Assembly: GCF_016724845.1 (NCBI RefSeq)
Contig: NZ_CP068082.1
Coordinates: 4,278,001-4,342,000 of the forward strand
Source of the DNA: Sphingobacterium spiritivorum
GTDB taxonomy: Bacteria > Bacteroidota > Bacteroidia > Sphingobacteriales > Sphingobacteriaceae
Direction of reading: 5' to 3'
Length of the DNA: 64,000 nt
Below, piece by piece: positions 44,701-53,567 of the stretch (the stretch's first letter is position 1; each line of letters starts with the position of its first letter). The notes beneath the pieces were generated by a model, which was given only the letters and a program-made list of their open reading frames with translations, was not told where the DNA came from and ran no database searches. The position numbers and the translations under genes are program-made.

Positions 44701-46116
44701 ATGAAAATGAAAAAAATAACATATATAATACTTTTGGCCACTTCAATGTGGGCGACTTCATGTGAGAAGATGCTGGAAGTGGATCCCCGCCAGTCCATAG
44801 ATGCTTCTACAGCACTCACAAGCCCGGAAGCCATTACTGCAGCCACAAATGGAGTATATGCCAAATTGCGGCAAGTCAGTCTTTACGGACGTGATCTGAT
44901 CGCTATACCCGAATTGCTGGCTGACAACGCCATCAATACAGGAGCAGGAAACAGATTGATCAAAGAATCGAATAATGAAATAGGTGCACATATTACTAAC
45001 TGGCAGCAGTCCTATTATGCTGTCAATCAGATTAATCTGATTCTGGAAGCTTTGGAAAATATAGATCTGGAAGCAAATTTCAAAAATAATATCAAGGGGC
45101 AGAACCTGTTTCTCAGAGCGTTATTATATCACAATCTTTTACGCGTATATGCATATGATCCTACAGCTATTGTAGCTGCATCCGATAGAGGAGGAGTGCC
45201 GATAGTGCTGAAAGGAGTACTGGAGGTAGATCAGATAGAGTTTGCTTCGCGTAATACGATTGAAGAAGGGTATAAGCAAGTGTATCAGGACCTGACAGAG
45301 GCTGCTACGCTGATTGCAGAAAGCAATAACAGTAAAGCTCCTGCTTTTGCGTCACGTGGAGCAGTAGCTGCACTTTTCAGTCGTGTAGCCTTGTACAAGG
45401 GCGATTATGAGAAAGCTGTTGCCGAAGCTGATAAAGCGATGGCCAGCGGAGTAGCGACATTTCCGGCTAATGCACAGTTGATCAGCTCATGGCGCAGTGA
45501 AAAACATCCGGAGTCATTCTTTGAGGTTGCCTTTACTACAGCAGATAACCTGGGCAGCAATGAATCCCTGCGAGCCACTTTTATGACAAGGACGACTGTG
45601 ACATCTAATGCTACCGCTTCTTTCGGAAATGTGGTGGTCAGTGATGATCTGTATGCGCAGTATAGTGCAAATGACACAAGAAGAGGTTTGATAATGAAAG
45701 GATTGGGTGCAAATGCCACCCGTAATGAAATGACCAAATTTGCCAGCAAAAACGGTGTGGCTAATCTGGACAATGTACCTGTAATCCGCTATGCAGAAGT
45801 GCTGTTGAATAAAGCTGAAGCTCTGGCTAATCTGGGTAAGGACAGTGATGCAAGAACCGCTCTCAATCGGATACGTACCCGTGCAAATCTTGCTGAAGTA
45901 TCTTTGTCAGGCACAGCATTAATGGAGGAGATTATTCTGCAAAGACGACTGGAGCTGGCTTTTGAGGGACATCGATTCTTTGATATTAAAAGACGCGGAA
46001 AAGACATCATCAAAGATGCCGGAAATGTAATGTTTAATGATTTCAGAATACTGGGGAGACTTCCTATACGCGAAATTGAGATCAACCCTAATCTTATTCA
46101 GAATCCTGGCTACTAA
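44701..46116 (+). CDS. SusD/RagB-family surface nutrient-binding lipoprotein
   Basis: SusD-like lipoprotein of 471 residues that acts as the extracellular lid of the SusC transporter. Its lipobox is WATSC (Cys21 from the first ATG); a second ATG at 44707 is an equally likely start. Typical features are the NGVYAKLRQVSLYGRDL opening, a TPR region with LFLRALLYHNLLRVYAYDP, and the C-terminal NKAEALANLGKDSDARTAL and LEEIILQRRLELAFEGHRF-like stretch (here MEEIILQRRLELAFEGHRF). It starts 6 bp after susC. The binding specificity cannot be deduced. Confidence 0.95.
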   Translation: MKMKKITYIILLATSMWATSCEKMLEVDPRQSIDASTALTSPEAITAATNGVYAKLRQVSLYGRDLIAIPELLADNAINTGAGNRLIKESNNEIGAHITNWQQSYYAVNQINLILEALENIDLEANFKNNIKGQNLFLRALLYHNLLRVYAYDPTAIVAASDRGGVPIVLKGVLEVDQIEFASRNTIEEGYKQVYQDLTEAATLIAESNNSKAPAFASRGAVAALFSRVALYKGDYEKAVAEADKAMASGVATFPANAQLISSWRSEKHPESFFEVAFTTADNLGSNESLRATFMTRTTVTSNATASFGNVVVSDDLYAQYSANDTRRGLIMKGLGANATRNEMTKFASKNGVANLDNVPVIRYAEVLLNKAEALANLGKDSDARTALNRIRTRANLAEVSLSGTALMEEIILQRRLELAFEGHRFFDIKRRGKDIIKDAGNVMFNDFRILGRLPIREIEINPNLIQNPGY

Positions 46117-46133
46117 TTATTAAATATAAAAAC

Positions 46134-46601
46134 ATGAAAACATATATAGGTTTATTGGCAGTGTTGATCAGTGTATTGTTCACCTCATGCTTTAAAGATC
46201 ATGAAGAAGATTTTTACCTTCCTGATTTCAGGATTGAGTTTCAGGATGCGGTAATGAATACCAATAGTCCCGGACTATCTTATCCTATCCTGAAGGAACT
46301 GCGAAATAAAGCAGGTGTTCAGAAATATCAGGTCAACTTAATTGGCGGATTAAAGGATACTGATCAGACAGTAAAGATCCGGATCAGACCGGAAAGTACA
46401 GCAAAAGCGGATCAGCATTACAGACTTCCGAAAGGCAGCGAACTTGTTATCCCTGCAAATAGTGCTTTCGGATATTTTGAAGTGGAAATCCCCGAGCTGA
46501 CCAATACTGCAGCTGTCAGTCTGGTCTTTGATCTGGAATCAAATGACCAGCTTAAGGTAAGTGCAAATTACAGCACTTTGGGACTTACTATTCGTAAATA
46601 A
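46134..46601 (+). CDS. small surface lipoprotein, DUF4843-like
   Basis: A 155-residue lipoprotein with lipobox LFTSC (Cys19) followed by the acidic FKDHEEDFY, a surface-export-type context in Bacteroidota. The mature part is an Ig-like beta sandwich (VQKYQVNLIGGLKDTDQTVK, IPANSAFGYFEVEIPEL). It resembles the small DUF4843/DUF1735-type lipoproteins that accompany SusCD pairs and are thought to help present the ligand. It starts 17 bp after susD and ends at a terminator. Confidence 0.72.
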   Translation: MKTYIGLLAVLISVLFTSCFKDHEEDFYLPDFRIEFQDAVMNTNSPGLSYPILKELRNKAGVQKYQVNLIGGLKDTDQTVKIRIRPESTAKADQHYRLPKGSELVIPANSAFGYFEVEIPELTNTAAVSLVFDLESNDQLKVSANYSTLGLTIRK

Positions 46602-46622
46602 ATAATTACCTTTAAACGATCA

Positions 46623-46655
46623 ACGCCCTCTTTATTATTCAAAGAGGGCGTTTTT
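46623..46655 (+). terminator. terminator of the SusCD operon
   Basis: A perfect stem of 11 bp (ACGCCCTCTTT at 46623-46633 with its complement at 46641-46651) is followed by a run of T. It ends the transcript after the small lipoprotein gene. Confidence 0.88.
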
Positions 46656-46668
46656 AATAGAAGATACT

Positions 46669-47784
46669 ATGTTAAGCAAAAGGATAAGAAGAAATATACT
46701 GACATTAGCCCTTGCCTGTACAGCATTAATTGGCTACAGTCAGGAAAAAAATGCCGGACTCCGGGAAGAACCACATCTGTTTTTTGAAAATAATACAACC
46801 ACTATCAAATGGGTGGATAATGGTGTATACCATCATGTCAGTTCCTCTGACAAAAAAGACTTTGATAAGCAGGTAAAACTGTTCTCTCAAAAACTCGATA
46901 TAGATCTCAAGGAAGCGTTACAGCAAAAGGAGAGGGCCACTCGTGAAGAATCTGCTTTTTTAGAACAATATAACGATATTGAACATTTTGCGGCTATCAG
47001 TGATTTGCACGGCCAGCATGATTTATTCGTTCGTTTACTGCAGCAACATCATATTATAGACAAAAAAGGAAACTGGACCTATGGAGACGGTCATCTCGTG
47101 ATTGTAGGAGATATTATGGATAGAGGAGATAAAGTCACTGAAAGTCTGTGGTTGTTAGTGAAGCTGGAAAAACAGGCTTTGTCAAAAGGTGGTCGTGTGC
47201 ATTATGTGATCGGCAATCATGAACTCATGGTATTCGATAACGATCTCCGCTATATCAATCAGAAGTATAAAGATGTAGCCTCTCTTTTTGGAATGGGATA
47301 TGATCAGTTTTTTAGTAAAGATAGCTTTTTTGGCAGATGGCTGAAGCAAAAGCCGGTAATCATTGGTATTAATAATATACTCTTTACACATGGAGGGATC
47401 TCTCCGGAATTTGTAGAGAAAGGGCTGACAGCAGCCCGTACAAATAAGCTGTTTGCAGATAGTATCTTTACAAGGTCTAAAACCGTATACAGACAAAATA
47501 AAGAACTGGAGTTTCTGACACGTTCTAAAGGTCCGCTGTGGTACAGAGGATATTTTACCGATTCTACTTTTAATGCACAGACGCTGGATTTTATCCTGCA
47601 CGGATTGAAAAAAGACCATATAATTGTCGGTCATACTTCGCATCCGACTATTGTAAATCTGTACGATAACAGGATATTTGGCGTCGATTCAAGTATAAAA
47701 AACGGTAAGAACGGAGAAATACTGCTGTATGAAAAAGGTATATTTTATCGCGGACTATTAAACGGACAAAAAGAAAAATTCTAA
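46669..47784 (+). CDS. exported PPP-type metallophosphatase (Shewanella-like phosphatase)
   Basis: A calcineurin-like phosphoesterase of 371 residues with a signal peptide (LTLALACTALIGYSQ). The metal-binding motifs of the PPP superfamily are intact: SDLHGQHD (Asp112, His114), VIVGDIMDRGDKV, VIGNHELM, FTHGGISPEF, and IIVGHTSHPTI. The order and length match the bacterial Shewanella-like phosphatases, which hydrolyse phosphoproteins or small phosphate esters. Being exported, it may release phosphate from extracellular substrates. It follows the SusCD terminator by a few nucleotides and could be transcribed by readthrough or a weak promoter of its own. Confidence 0.9.
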   Translation: MLSKRIRRNILTLALACTALIGYSQEKNAGLREEPHLFFENNTTTIKWVDNGVYHHVSSSDKKDFDKQVKLFSQKLDIDLKEALQQKERATREESAFLEQYNDIEHFAAISDLHGQHDLFVRLLQQHHIIDKKGNWTYGDGHLVIVGDIMDRGDKVTESLWLLVKLEKQALSKGGRVHYVIGNHELMVFDNDLRYINQKYKDVASLFGMGYDQFFSKDSFFGRWLKQKPVIIGINNILFTHGGISPEFVEKGLTAARTNKLFADSIFTRSKTVYRQNKELEFLTRSKGPLWYRGYFTDSTFNAQTLDFILHGLKKDHIIVGHTSHPTIVNLYDNRIFGVDSSIKNGKNGEILLYEKGIFYRGLLNGQKEKF

Positions 47785-47829
47785 CAGAGCGTATTATAAC
47801 CAATCAAAGAAAGGTAGTCTCCAAAAATG

Positions 47830-47886
47830 ATGCTGTCATACTGAAACCTTGCTGCCCTCAGGCATTTGGTTCTGTATGACAGCATT
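47830..47886. terminator. long inverted repeat between convergent genes
   Basis: Arms AATGATGCTGTCATAC-like and GTATGACAGCATT enclose a loop of about 32 bp. On the plus strand T-rich sequence follows. It likely ends the phosphatase transcript and perhaps that of the converging histidine kinase. Confidence 0.65.
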
Positions 47887-47929
47887 TTCTATTTAATAGC
47901 AGATATTCTTATTCTGATGTCAATACACG

Positions 47930-50071
47930 TTAGCCATTCATACCTTTGAGTAGCGTACTAACCAATTCATCTTCACGCAAAGGTTTGCTCAGAACTCCGT
48001 CAAATGTGTAGATATTATGGCTTCTGTGATCATCTTCCAGCAGCATATTTTCGGAAGTGAAGGCAAATACCTTAATATGTTCCGACGTTTTACTTTCTTT
48101 AATACTGTTCAGAATATCCCATCCGCTCATTTCAGGCATCAATAAATCAGTGATCACAATATCTACCGGATGTTGTTGGACGAACCGTAATCCTTCAGCT
48201 CCGTTCTCAAACGTATGGACATTCTTCTTGTCTTTAAAGAACTGCTTCAGATACAGAATATTAATACGGCTATCGTCAATCAATACAATGTTGAGACTTT
48301 CAGGAAGATCATTAACAGTATAAGGACCCGAATTCTTTTGTAGCAGCAATTCCTTTTCATACGGAATTTTCAGGCTGAATGTCGTTCCGGTACCCAGTGT
48401 ACTCTCAAAAGAGATGTCTCCGTTTAGTTGTTCGGTCAGCAATTTGGAAATATACAATCCAAGACCAAAACCTCCGACATTATTCTCAGAATCGGTCATA
48501 TAATATTTACGGAACACAAAATTCTTGTTTTTATCTGCTATACCTATTCCCGAATCCGCAACTTCAATGTGTAATGTTTGTTTGTTGCCGGATTTGCGTA
48601 TGCGAGCCTGCAATCTTACATCCCCTTTTTTTGTGTATTTGATAGCATTAGTAATCAGATTAGACGTAATCTGCTTGATTCTGAATGCATTGCTGTATAT
48701 TTTTAGTTTCGGATCAATGTCGATTACATTAGTAAAGGCCAGACCTTTCGTCTGCGCCTGATAACTGTGCAGACTTACCAGATCGTGTAACATTTCATAA
48801 GGCGAGAAGTAGTCATATTTGATGTTGAGTGAACCTACTTCCAGTTTGCTGAGACTCAGAATATCGTTGATAGTACTGTTTATCAATGTTATCTCATAAT
48901 TGGCTGATTCGATCAGCTCATGATTGACCTTATTACTTTCCGTGTTTTTATTCATAAGATCGATCACACCCAGCAGAGAGTTAATCGGAGCCCGTATTTC
49001 ATGGCTTATACTAGCCAGGACACTTGTTTTCTCTTCAGCGATTTTGGCCACATATTCTTTTTCCTGATAAAGCCTCTTTTCATAAGAAACTACCTTAAAC
49101 TGATAATAGATAATGAAAATAATCATAAACAGCATAATGCATAGGGCTATTATGAGTTGGGTACCGAAGTGCTGCGCATTTTTTTGATATTGAGCAAAGT
49201 TCATCGCTTCAGCATTGCGATTGGCAGCCAGTTCTATATCCCTGAGACGGTTTATACCGGTCTTCAGTTTGCTCAGAAGAGTATGGTTAGATTGTATCAG
49301 TTCCCTTTCCTTTTGCCGGAGTTTGCTGAATACCATCCGCAGATTATTCATATTGCTGCTGTATATTTTGTCATTTTGGAGGATAGTATTTTGAACGTGC
49401 TGTTGTATCAATCCTATTTTATTGATATTGAACTTCTGATCTACGGTATTCGAAACAATCGTATCATTTTTAGTGTTGAATATTCGTTTAAACAGGCTCT
49501 CTTTTTTCTTGACAACTGTATCTTGCGTGACCAGATTCCTGACCGTATCCTGTAGCGTATTGCTGATAAAGGTATCTGCAATGGTAAGTGTTGGTCTGGT
49601 TCTGTAATCTTCTTTCGGATTTTTTAATAACTCAAGGGAGTCTTTTGCAAAGAAAACCAGCTGATCAACATCTCTTTTGAGACTTGCAAATTCCATGGCT
49701 ACAACGCCTTTCTCTTTTACATTTGTAATGCTTTTCTGTAGCGGATTGTTTTCGATAGGAAGGGTAGACAGGGAATCGACAACAAACTTGATGGTATCCA
49801 GTTTGTTTTTGTATAACTGATAAGTTTCTGCTTTAAAATCTACAGTGTAAAGCCGAAACAGATTATCCGCCTCACTAAAAGTTGAAAATAAACCGTAGAG
49901 TGCAGAAGACTGTGTATTGCCGGATGCATATGCTGCATTAAGCTTGGCTTCTATACGTCTGTACTGTCCATATTGATAGATAAATATGGCACTTAGAAAT
50001 ATAAAAGAGAGTATGATACTGACGATGAGTACCATACGTAAATAGAAGGCATTTTTTTTGGCGTTAGTCAC
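47930..50071 (-). CDS. hybrid sensor histidine kinase/response regulator
   Basis: A two-component hybrid kinase of 713 residues. Two membrane helices flank a periplasmic domain of about 290 residues (residues 12-32 and about 305-325) with long helical stretches. HisKA follows with the phospho-accepting His357 in SISHEIRAPINSLLG; the HATPase has NLITNAIKYTKKGDVRL, VADSGIGI and GGFGLGLYISKLL; and the C-terminal receiver carries Asp642 in ITDLLMPEMSGW. There is no DNA-binding output domain. The start is a GTG at 50071, supported by a promoter element 21 nt upstream. No cognate regulator is adjacent, so the phosphorelay partner is unknown. Confidence 0.93.
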   Translation of the reverse strand: MTNAKKNAFYLRMVLIVSIILSFIFLSAIFIYQYGQYRRIEAKLNAAYASGNTQSSALYGLFSTFSEADNLFRLYTVDFKAETYQLYKNKLDTIKFVVDSLSTLPIENNPLQKSITNVKEKGVVAMEFASLKRDVDQLVFFAKDSLELLKNPKEDYRTRPTLTIADTFISNTLQDTVRNLVTQDTVVKKKESLFKRIFNTKNDTIVSNTVDQKFNINKIGLIQQHVQNTILQNDKIYSSNMNNLRMVFSKLRQKERELIQSNHTLLSKLKTGINRLRDIELAANRNAEAMNFAQYQKNAQHFGTQLIIALCIMLFMIIFIIYYQFKVVSYEKRLYQEKEYVAKIAEEKTSVLASISHEIRAPINSLLGVIDLMNKNTESNKVNHELIESANYEITLINSTINDILSLSKLEVGSLNIKYDYFSPYEMLHDLVSLHSYQAQTKGLAFTNVIDIDPKLKIYSNAFRIKQITSNLITNAIKYTKKGDVRLQARIRKSGNKQTLHIEVADSGIGIADKNKNFVFRKYYMTDSENNVGGFGLGLYISKLLTEQLNGDISFESTLGTGTTFSLKIPYEKELLLQKNSGPYTVNDLPESLNIVLIDDSRINILYLKQFFKDKKNVHTFENGAEGLRFVQQHPVDIVITDLLMPEMSGWDILNSIKESKTSEHIKVFAFTSENMLLEDDHRSHNIYTFDGVLSKPLREDELVSTLLKGMNG

Positions 50072-50091
50072 AGTTGATGATTATTTAAAGA

Positions 50092-50099
50092 CAAAAGTA
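50092..50099 (-). promoter_or_regulatory. -7 promoter element of the hybrid kinase gene
   Basis: On the minus strand it reads TACTTTTG, a full TAnnTTTG match, 20 nt before the GTG start. It supports the GTG as the true start. No TTG at the usual distance was seen. Confidence 0.5.
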
Positions 50100-50354
50100 C
50101 GTAATAGCATTTTATAATTACTAATAAGAATACCGGATAAAAATATAGTTGATTTTATTTCCTTTTTTAGTTGAGACCTAAAGGAAAAATCTGATGAACT
50201 AAATACATATTACATTACATAAGAATGTAGGAATCGGGCAAATTCATTTAAATTAAAGCAAACTTAAATATATAACGTTACGGTAAGTTAAAATGCTACA
50301 ATCAATCTTTAAATGTTATGGAGCCTTCTGGTTTTGAAGAGGAATGAAATAATA

Positions 50355-52376
50355 TTAATCTGTATCTTTCAGATTACTTCCGATGAAAATTTCATTTTTT
50401 TCATCGGAAGATAACGATAAAAACCGTTCATATTGTTTCAGTACATCACTGATAATTTCATTCCTGGTAAAATATTGAATATCGTATCCTATTCTGTTGT
50501 CTCCAAAATAAGTCATGGGTATATGTGTTTTTTTATCCTGAATTTCAGGGGCATTTTCCTCTTGCATAAGGAAATCCGATATTGTCTTTGTCTGATTCTT
50601 TACACCATATCTGAAGTTGTTCATAGCATCATGCTTAATTTCTATTTCTACTGTGACGGGTGTATGCTCATGAAAATTGACATGTGCCAGAATATCTTTT
50701 TCTTTGAATTCTTTTGCAAGTTCCTCAAATGCCGATTTCACTGTTGTGCGCAGGTACTCATCAATAGTCTTACGGTCTTTATAAGAAATAATCCTGTCCA
50801 GACGTTCTTTCCAGTATTCTCCTGACCAGCTGTTGGTCGAGTGCGAATACGAACGTGAATAATAGTTGACATCAATGACCAGTCCTTTCAACAGGCTGTA
50901 ACAGAATAAAAGCATAATAATGGAGAAAGGAAGTGCTGTAATCAGGGTCATCGTTTGCAGAGACTCCAGACCGCCTGCATTAAGCAGTACAAGCGCAAGT
51001 ATACCAAGCAGTGCACCCCAGAAAATAAGTTGCCATTTTGGAGACTTCACAGCATTATTAGACGAAATATTGTTCATCACATAGATACCTGAATCGGCAG
51101 ATGTAACGAAAAATATAAAGATAATAAACAGCGTAAGTATACTCGTTACAATTTCAAATGGAAAGTATCCGAGAAATTTGAACAGCAATACATCGGCATT
51201 ACTCACCAACGCACTTAATGCGCCGTTTGCTTCATGCTGATCGATCCATATCGCACTGTTCCCAAAGATCGTCATCCAGAGAAAGTTGAAGAAAGTGGGT
51301 AATACCAGTACCGCTCCTATAAACTCACGGATCGTTCTTCCTTTAGATATTTTCGCAATAAAAAGACCTACATATGGTGACCAGGAAATCCACCAGGCCC
51401 AGTAAAGAATTGTCCAGTTAAAAAACCACTGCTGATGCTGAGGTTCATAAGCATGTGTGTTGAATGTCAGGCTGAAAAATGAATTGATATAATACCCCAG
51501 ACCTTCTGAAAAAGTACCTAACAGAAAGGTCGTAGGACCAAAGATCAGCACGAAAAGCATAAGCAGCACAGCACTGATAATATTTAGCTGACTCAAAAAT
51601 TTAACGCCTTTGTTGACTCCTGATGTAGCGGACAGAATCGATATCGTCATAATCACAACAACGATAATAATCTGATACATAAAGTTGACCTCTGGAATAA
51701 CTCCTATATTGACCAGTCCGGCACAGAGCTGCACCACGCCAAACCCTAATGTGGTGGTAATACCGAAAAAAGTACTGCAGAGTGCAAACATATCGATAAC
51801 ATCACCTGCACGACCTTGTATTTTATCCTTGAGGATAGGGTAGAAGCAGCTTCGCAGAGATAAGGGAAGTTTGTAACGATAGGTAAAGTAAGCAAGGGAT
51901 AATCCGACTACGGCATAAATCGCCCATGCATGAATACCCCAATGGAAAAAAGTATACAATTGAGCATCCTTAGCCCGTTGAATCGGGTCAGTGCCTAATA
52001 CATTGGTGTCCGAATAATGTGACATGGGCTCTGCAACACTGAAGTACATCAGACCAATACCCATTCCGGCTGCAAAAAGCATAGAGATCCAGGAGAAAAA
52101 AGAAAATTCGGGTTTGGAATCATTGGATCCCAATTTGACATTCCCATACTTACTGAAAACCAGAAAAAGCAGAAAGAGAACAAAGATGGTAACGACAAGA
52201 ACGTAGACCCAATTGAGGTTTTCAAACAGAAAAGTTTTAACCAGAGTAAGGTAATAATCTGCTGAAGAAGGGAAGATGCTGGAGACTAAAGTGATGCCCA
52301 GAATAAAGAACAAACTGGGAAAAACAATACCTGAAACAAAAGTGCTTTTACGCTTTAAGATTTTTATAAAACTCAT
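50355..52376 (-). CDS. BCCT-family (betaine/choline/carnitine) transporter
   Basis: Sodium- or proton-coupled importer for quaternary ammonium compounds, 673 residues from the ATG at 52376 (MSFIKILKRKSTFVSGIVFP). The upstream frame to 52424 lies in the promoter. Twelve membrane helices fit the family. The family signature is clear in WTILYWAWWISWSPYVGLF followed by IAKISKGRTIREF. Others are AAGMGIGLMYFSVAEPMSHY and FHWGIHAWAIYAVVGLS. The C-terminal cytoplasmic tail of about 150 residues is longer than in BetP and resembles the BetT/ProP-type long tails linked to osmotic sensing. The gene appears to stand alone; no choline-to-betaine enzymes are nearby. Confidence 0.94.
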   Translation of the reverse strand: MSFIKILKRKSTFVSGIVFPSLFFILGITLVSSIFPSSADYYLTLVKTFLFENLNWVYVLVVTIFVLFLLFLVFSKYGNVKLGSNDSKPEFSFFSWISMLFAAGMGIGLMYFSVAEPMSHYSDTNVLGTDPIQRAKDAQLYTFFHWGIHAWAIYAVVGLSLAYFTYRYKLPLSLRSCFYPILKDKIQGRAGDVIDMFALCSTFFGITTTLGFGVVQLCAGLVNIGVIPEVNFMYQIIIVVVIMTISILSATSGVNKGVKFLSQLNIISAVLLMLFVLIFGPTTFLLGTFSEGLGYYINSFFSLTFNTHAYEPQHQQWFFNWTILYWAWWISWSPYVGLFIAKISKGRTIREFIGAVLVLPTFFNFLWMTIFGNSAIWIDQHEANGALSALVSNADVLLFKFLGYFPFEIVTSILTLFIIFIFFVTSADSGIYVMNNISSNNAVKSPKWQLIFWGALLGILALVLLNAGGLESLQTMTLITALPFSIIMLLFCYSLLKGLVIDVNYYSRSYSHSTNSWSGEYWKERLDRIISYKDRKTIDEYLRTTVKSAFEELAKEFKEKDILAHVNFHEHTPVTVEIEIKHDAMNNFRYGVKNQTKTISDFLMQEENAPEIQDKKTHIPMTYFGDNRIGYDIQYFTRNEIISDVLKQYERFLSLSSDEKNEIFIGSNLKDTD

Positions 52377-52421
52377 TAAAGTTAGAGATTTTGTGATGTG
52401 AAAAAATAAAATTTGGGTCTG

Positions 52422-52429
52422 CAAAGGTA
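52422..52429 (-). promoter_or_regulatory. -7 promoter element of the BCCT gene
   Basis: On the minus strand it reads TACCTTTG, a full match, about 46 nt upstream of the chosen ATG. The alternative upstream start at 52424 overlaps it, so the shorter protein is correct. Confidence 0.55.
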
Positions 52430-52582
52430 CTAAAAATTAATTTTACCCACTTTTGAAGGCTTTTTGAAGTGTTTATGTCTTTGGTTTACAGCTGAATAGA
52501 GAGGCGCGTTTTGCATGAACCGAAAAATGCTCAAAAGTTGCTGATAAACTCATCATTCACAGGGGATAAAGCAGATTATAAA

Positions 52583-52618
52583 GTATAAATGGTTCCTTCA
52601 AAAAAGAACCATTTATAC
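52583..52618 (-). terminator. terminator of the alpha/beta hydrolase gene
   Basis: A perfect 13-bp stem (GTATAAATGGTTC at 52583-52595 with its complement at 52606-52618) with a T-rich loop lies downstream of the minus-strand hydrolase gene. The following T-run is short. Confidence 0.6.
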
Positions 52619-52662
52619 CCTGCTATCGTGTGTCAGAACTGATCTTTACAGTGTATTTATTT

Positions 52663-53355
52663 TCAGAAGGAGGAAGCCGCCTTAATAATTAGATTGCTCA
52701 CTTCTTCTGCCTTGGAAGCAAGTGATGCATGACTTGCGTCAAGATGTATAATTTCTCGCGGACGGATCCGGTCTGCCATTTCCTGTTGCGTTAGCGGAGG
52801 AATCATATGATCTGCATCTGATACCTGATACCAGCTCGGTTTTGTACGCCATGCGGGTTCAGCTGCTGGCTCTTCAAAACAGGTCGCATGAATAGGTCGC
52901 TGCGCAAGAGACAGCACTAAAGCCTGATCTTCGTCCAGATCGGCACAAAAGTGAGCCCGATATTCATCATATTTGATCCATAAAAAACCTTTGCTGTCCG
53001 GATAGATACTTGCCGCACCTGCAGGTGCTTCATGTCTTGAAAAAATACGGGACAGGCTTTCTCCTGCATCCGGAGCAAATGCAGCAATATATACCAAACC
53101 GATTACTTTCTGATTATTTCCGGCTCCGGAAATTACAGATCCGCCATAGGAGTGACCTACAAGCAAGACTTTGCCTTCCTGCGCATTAATAAGATCGGTT
53201 GTACGTTCGATATCTTGGGTCAGAGAGGTCAAGGGGTTCTGCGCGCTTCTTACTTGATAACCGGCTTTTACTAAACGAGGGATAACATGTTGCCAGTGAG
53301 AACCATCTCCCCATGCGCCATGTACTAAGATAATTGTGAGATCTTTCTTTTCCAT
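52663..53355 (-). CDS. alpha/beta hydrolase
   Basis: A 230-residue alpha/beta-hydrolase of the small cytosolic esterase type. The oxyanion motif HGAWGDGSHW is at about residue 12, the nucleophile is Ser69 in LLVGHSYGGSVISG, and the catalytic His is probably in LDASHASLASKAEE near the end. PSWYQVSDADHMIPPLTQQE is the typical lid/acid region. The sequence resembles hydroxynitrile lyase/salicylate esterase-like relatives, but the substrate is unknown. It lies about 210 bp downstream of the DapA-like gene on the same strand; co-transcription is possible but not certain. Confidence 0.88.
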   Translation of the reverse strand: MEKKDLTIILVHGAWGDGSHWQHVIPRLVKAGYQVRSAQNPLTSLTQDIERTTDLINAQEGKVLLVGHSYGGSVISGAGNNQKVIGLVYIAAFAPDAGESLSRIFSRHEAPAGAASIYPDSKGFLWIKYDEYRAHFCADLDEDQALVLSLAQRPIHATCFEEPAAEPAWRTKPSWYQVSDADHMIPPLTQQEMADRIRPREIIHLDASHASLASKAEEVSNLIIKAASSF

Positions 53356-53567
53356 TTTTGAAATTTTAGTTTACAATTTTAGTATTCAATGTGTTACGGA
53401 TCAACAGATTAAAGTGCGTATTGTTTGGCGGTAATTATATTTTTTTAATGATAAAATTAGCTGCCTCAACAAGCTGTTAAGTGATTCCGCTGTTATGCTG
53501 ACCTATAAGTGTTCAACTAATTCTCCTGCCTGTATTAAGAAAGATCTTTTTTATACAATGCCCTTTA

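Noticed and set aside
41332-46601. Polysaccharide utilisation locus
   Set aside because: SusC and SusD are present, but no glycoside hydrolase, polysaccharide lyase, sulfatase or hybrid two-component glycan sensor lies next to them, so a glycan target is not supported.
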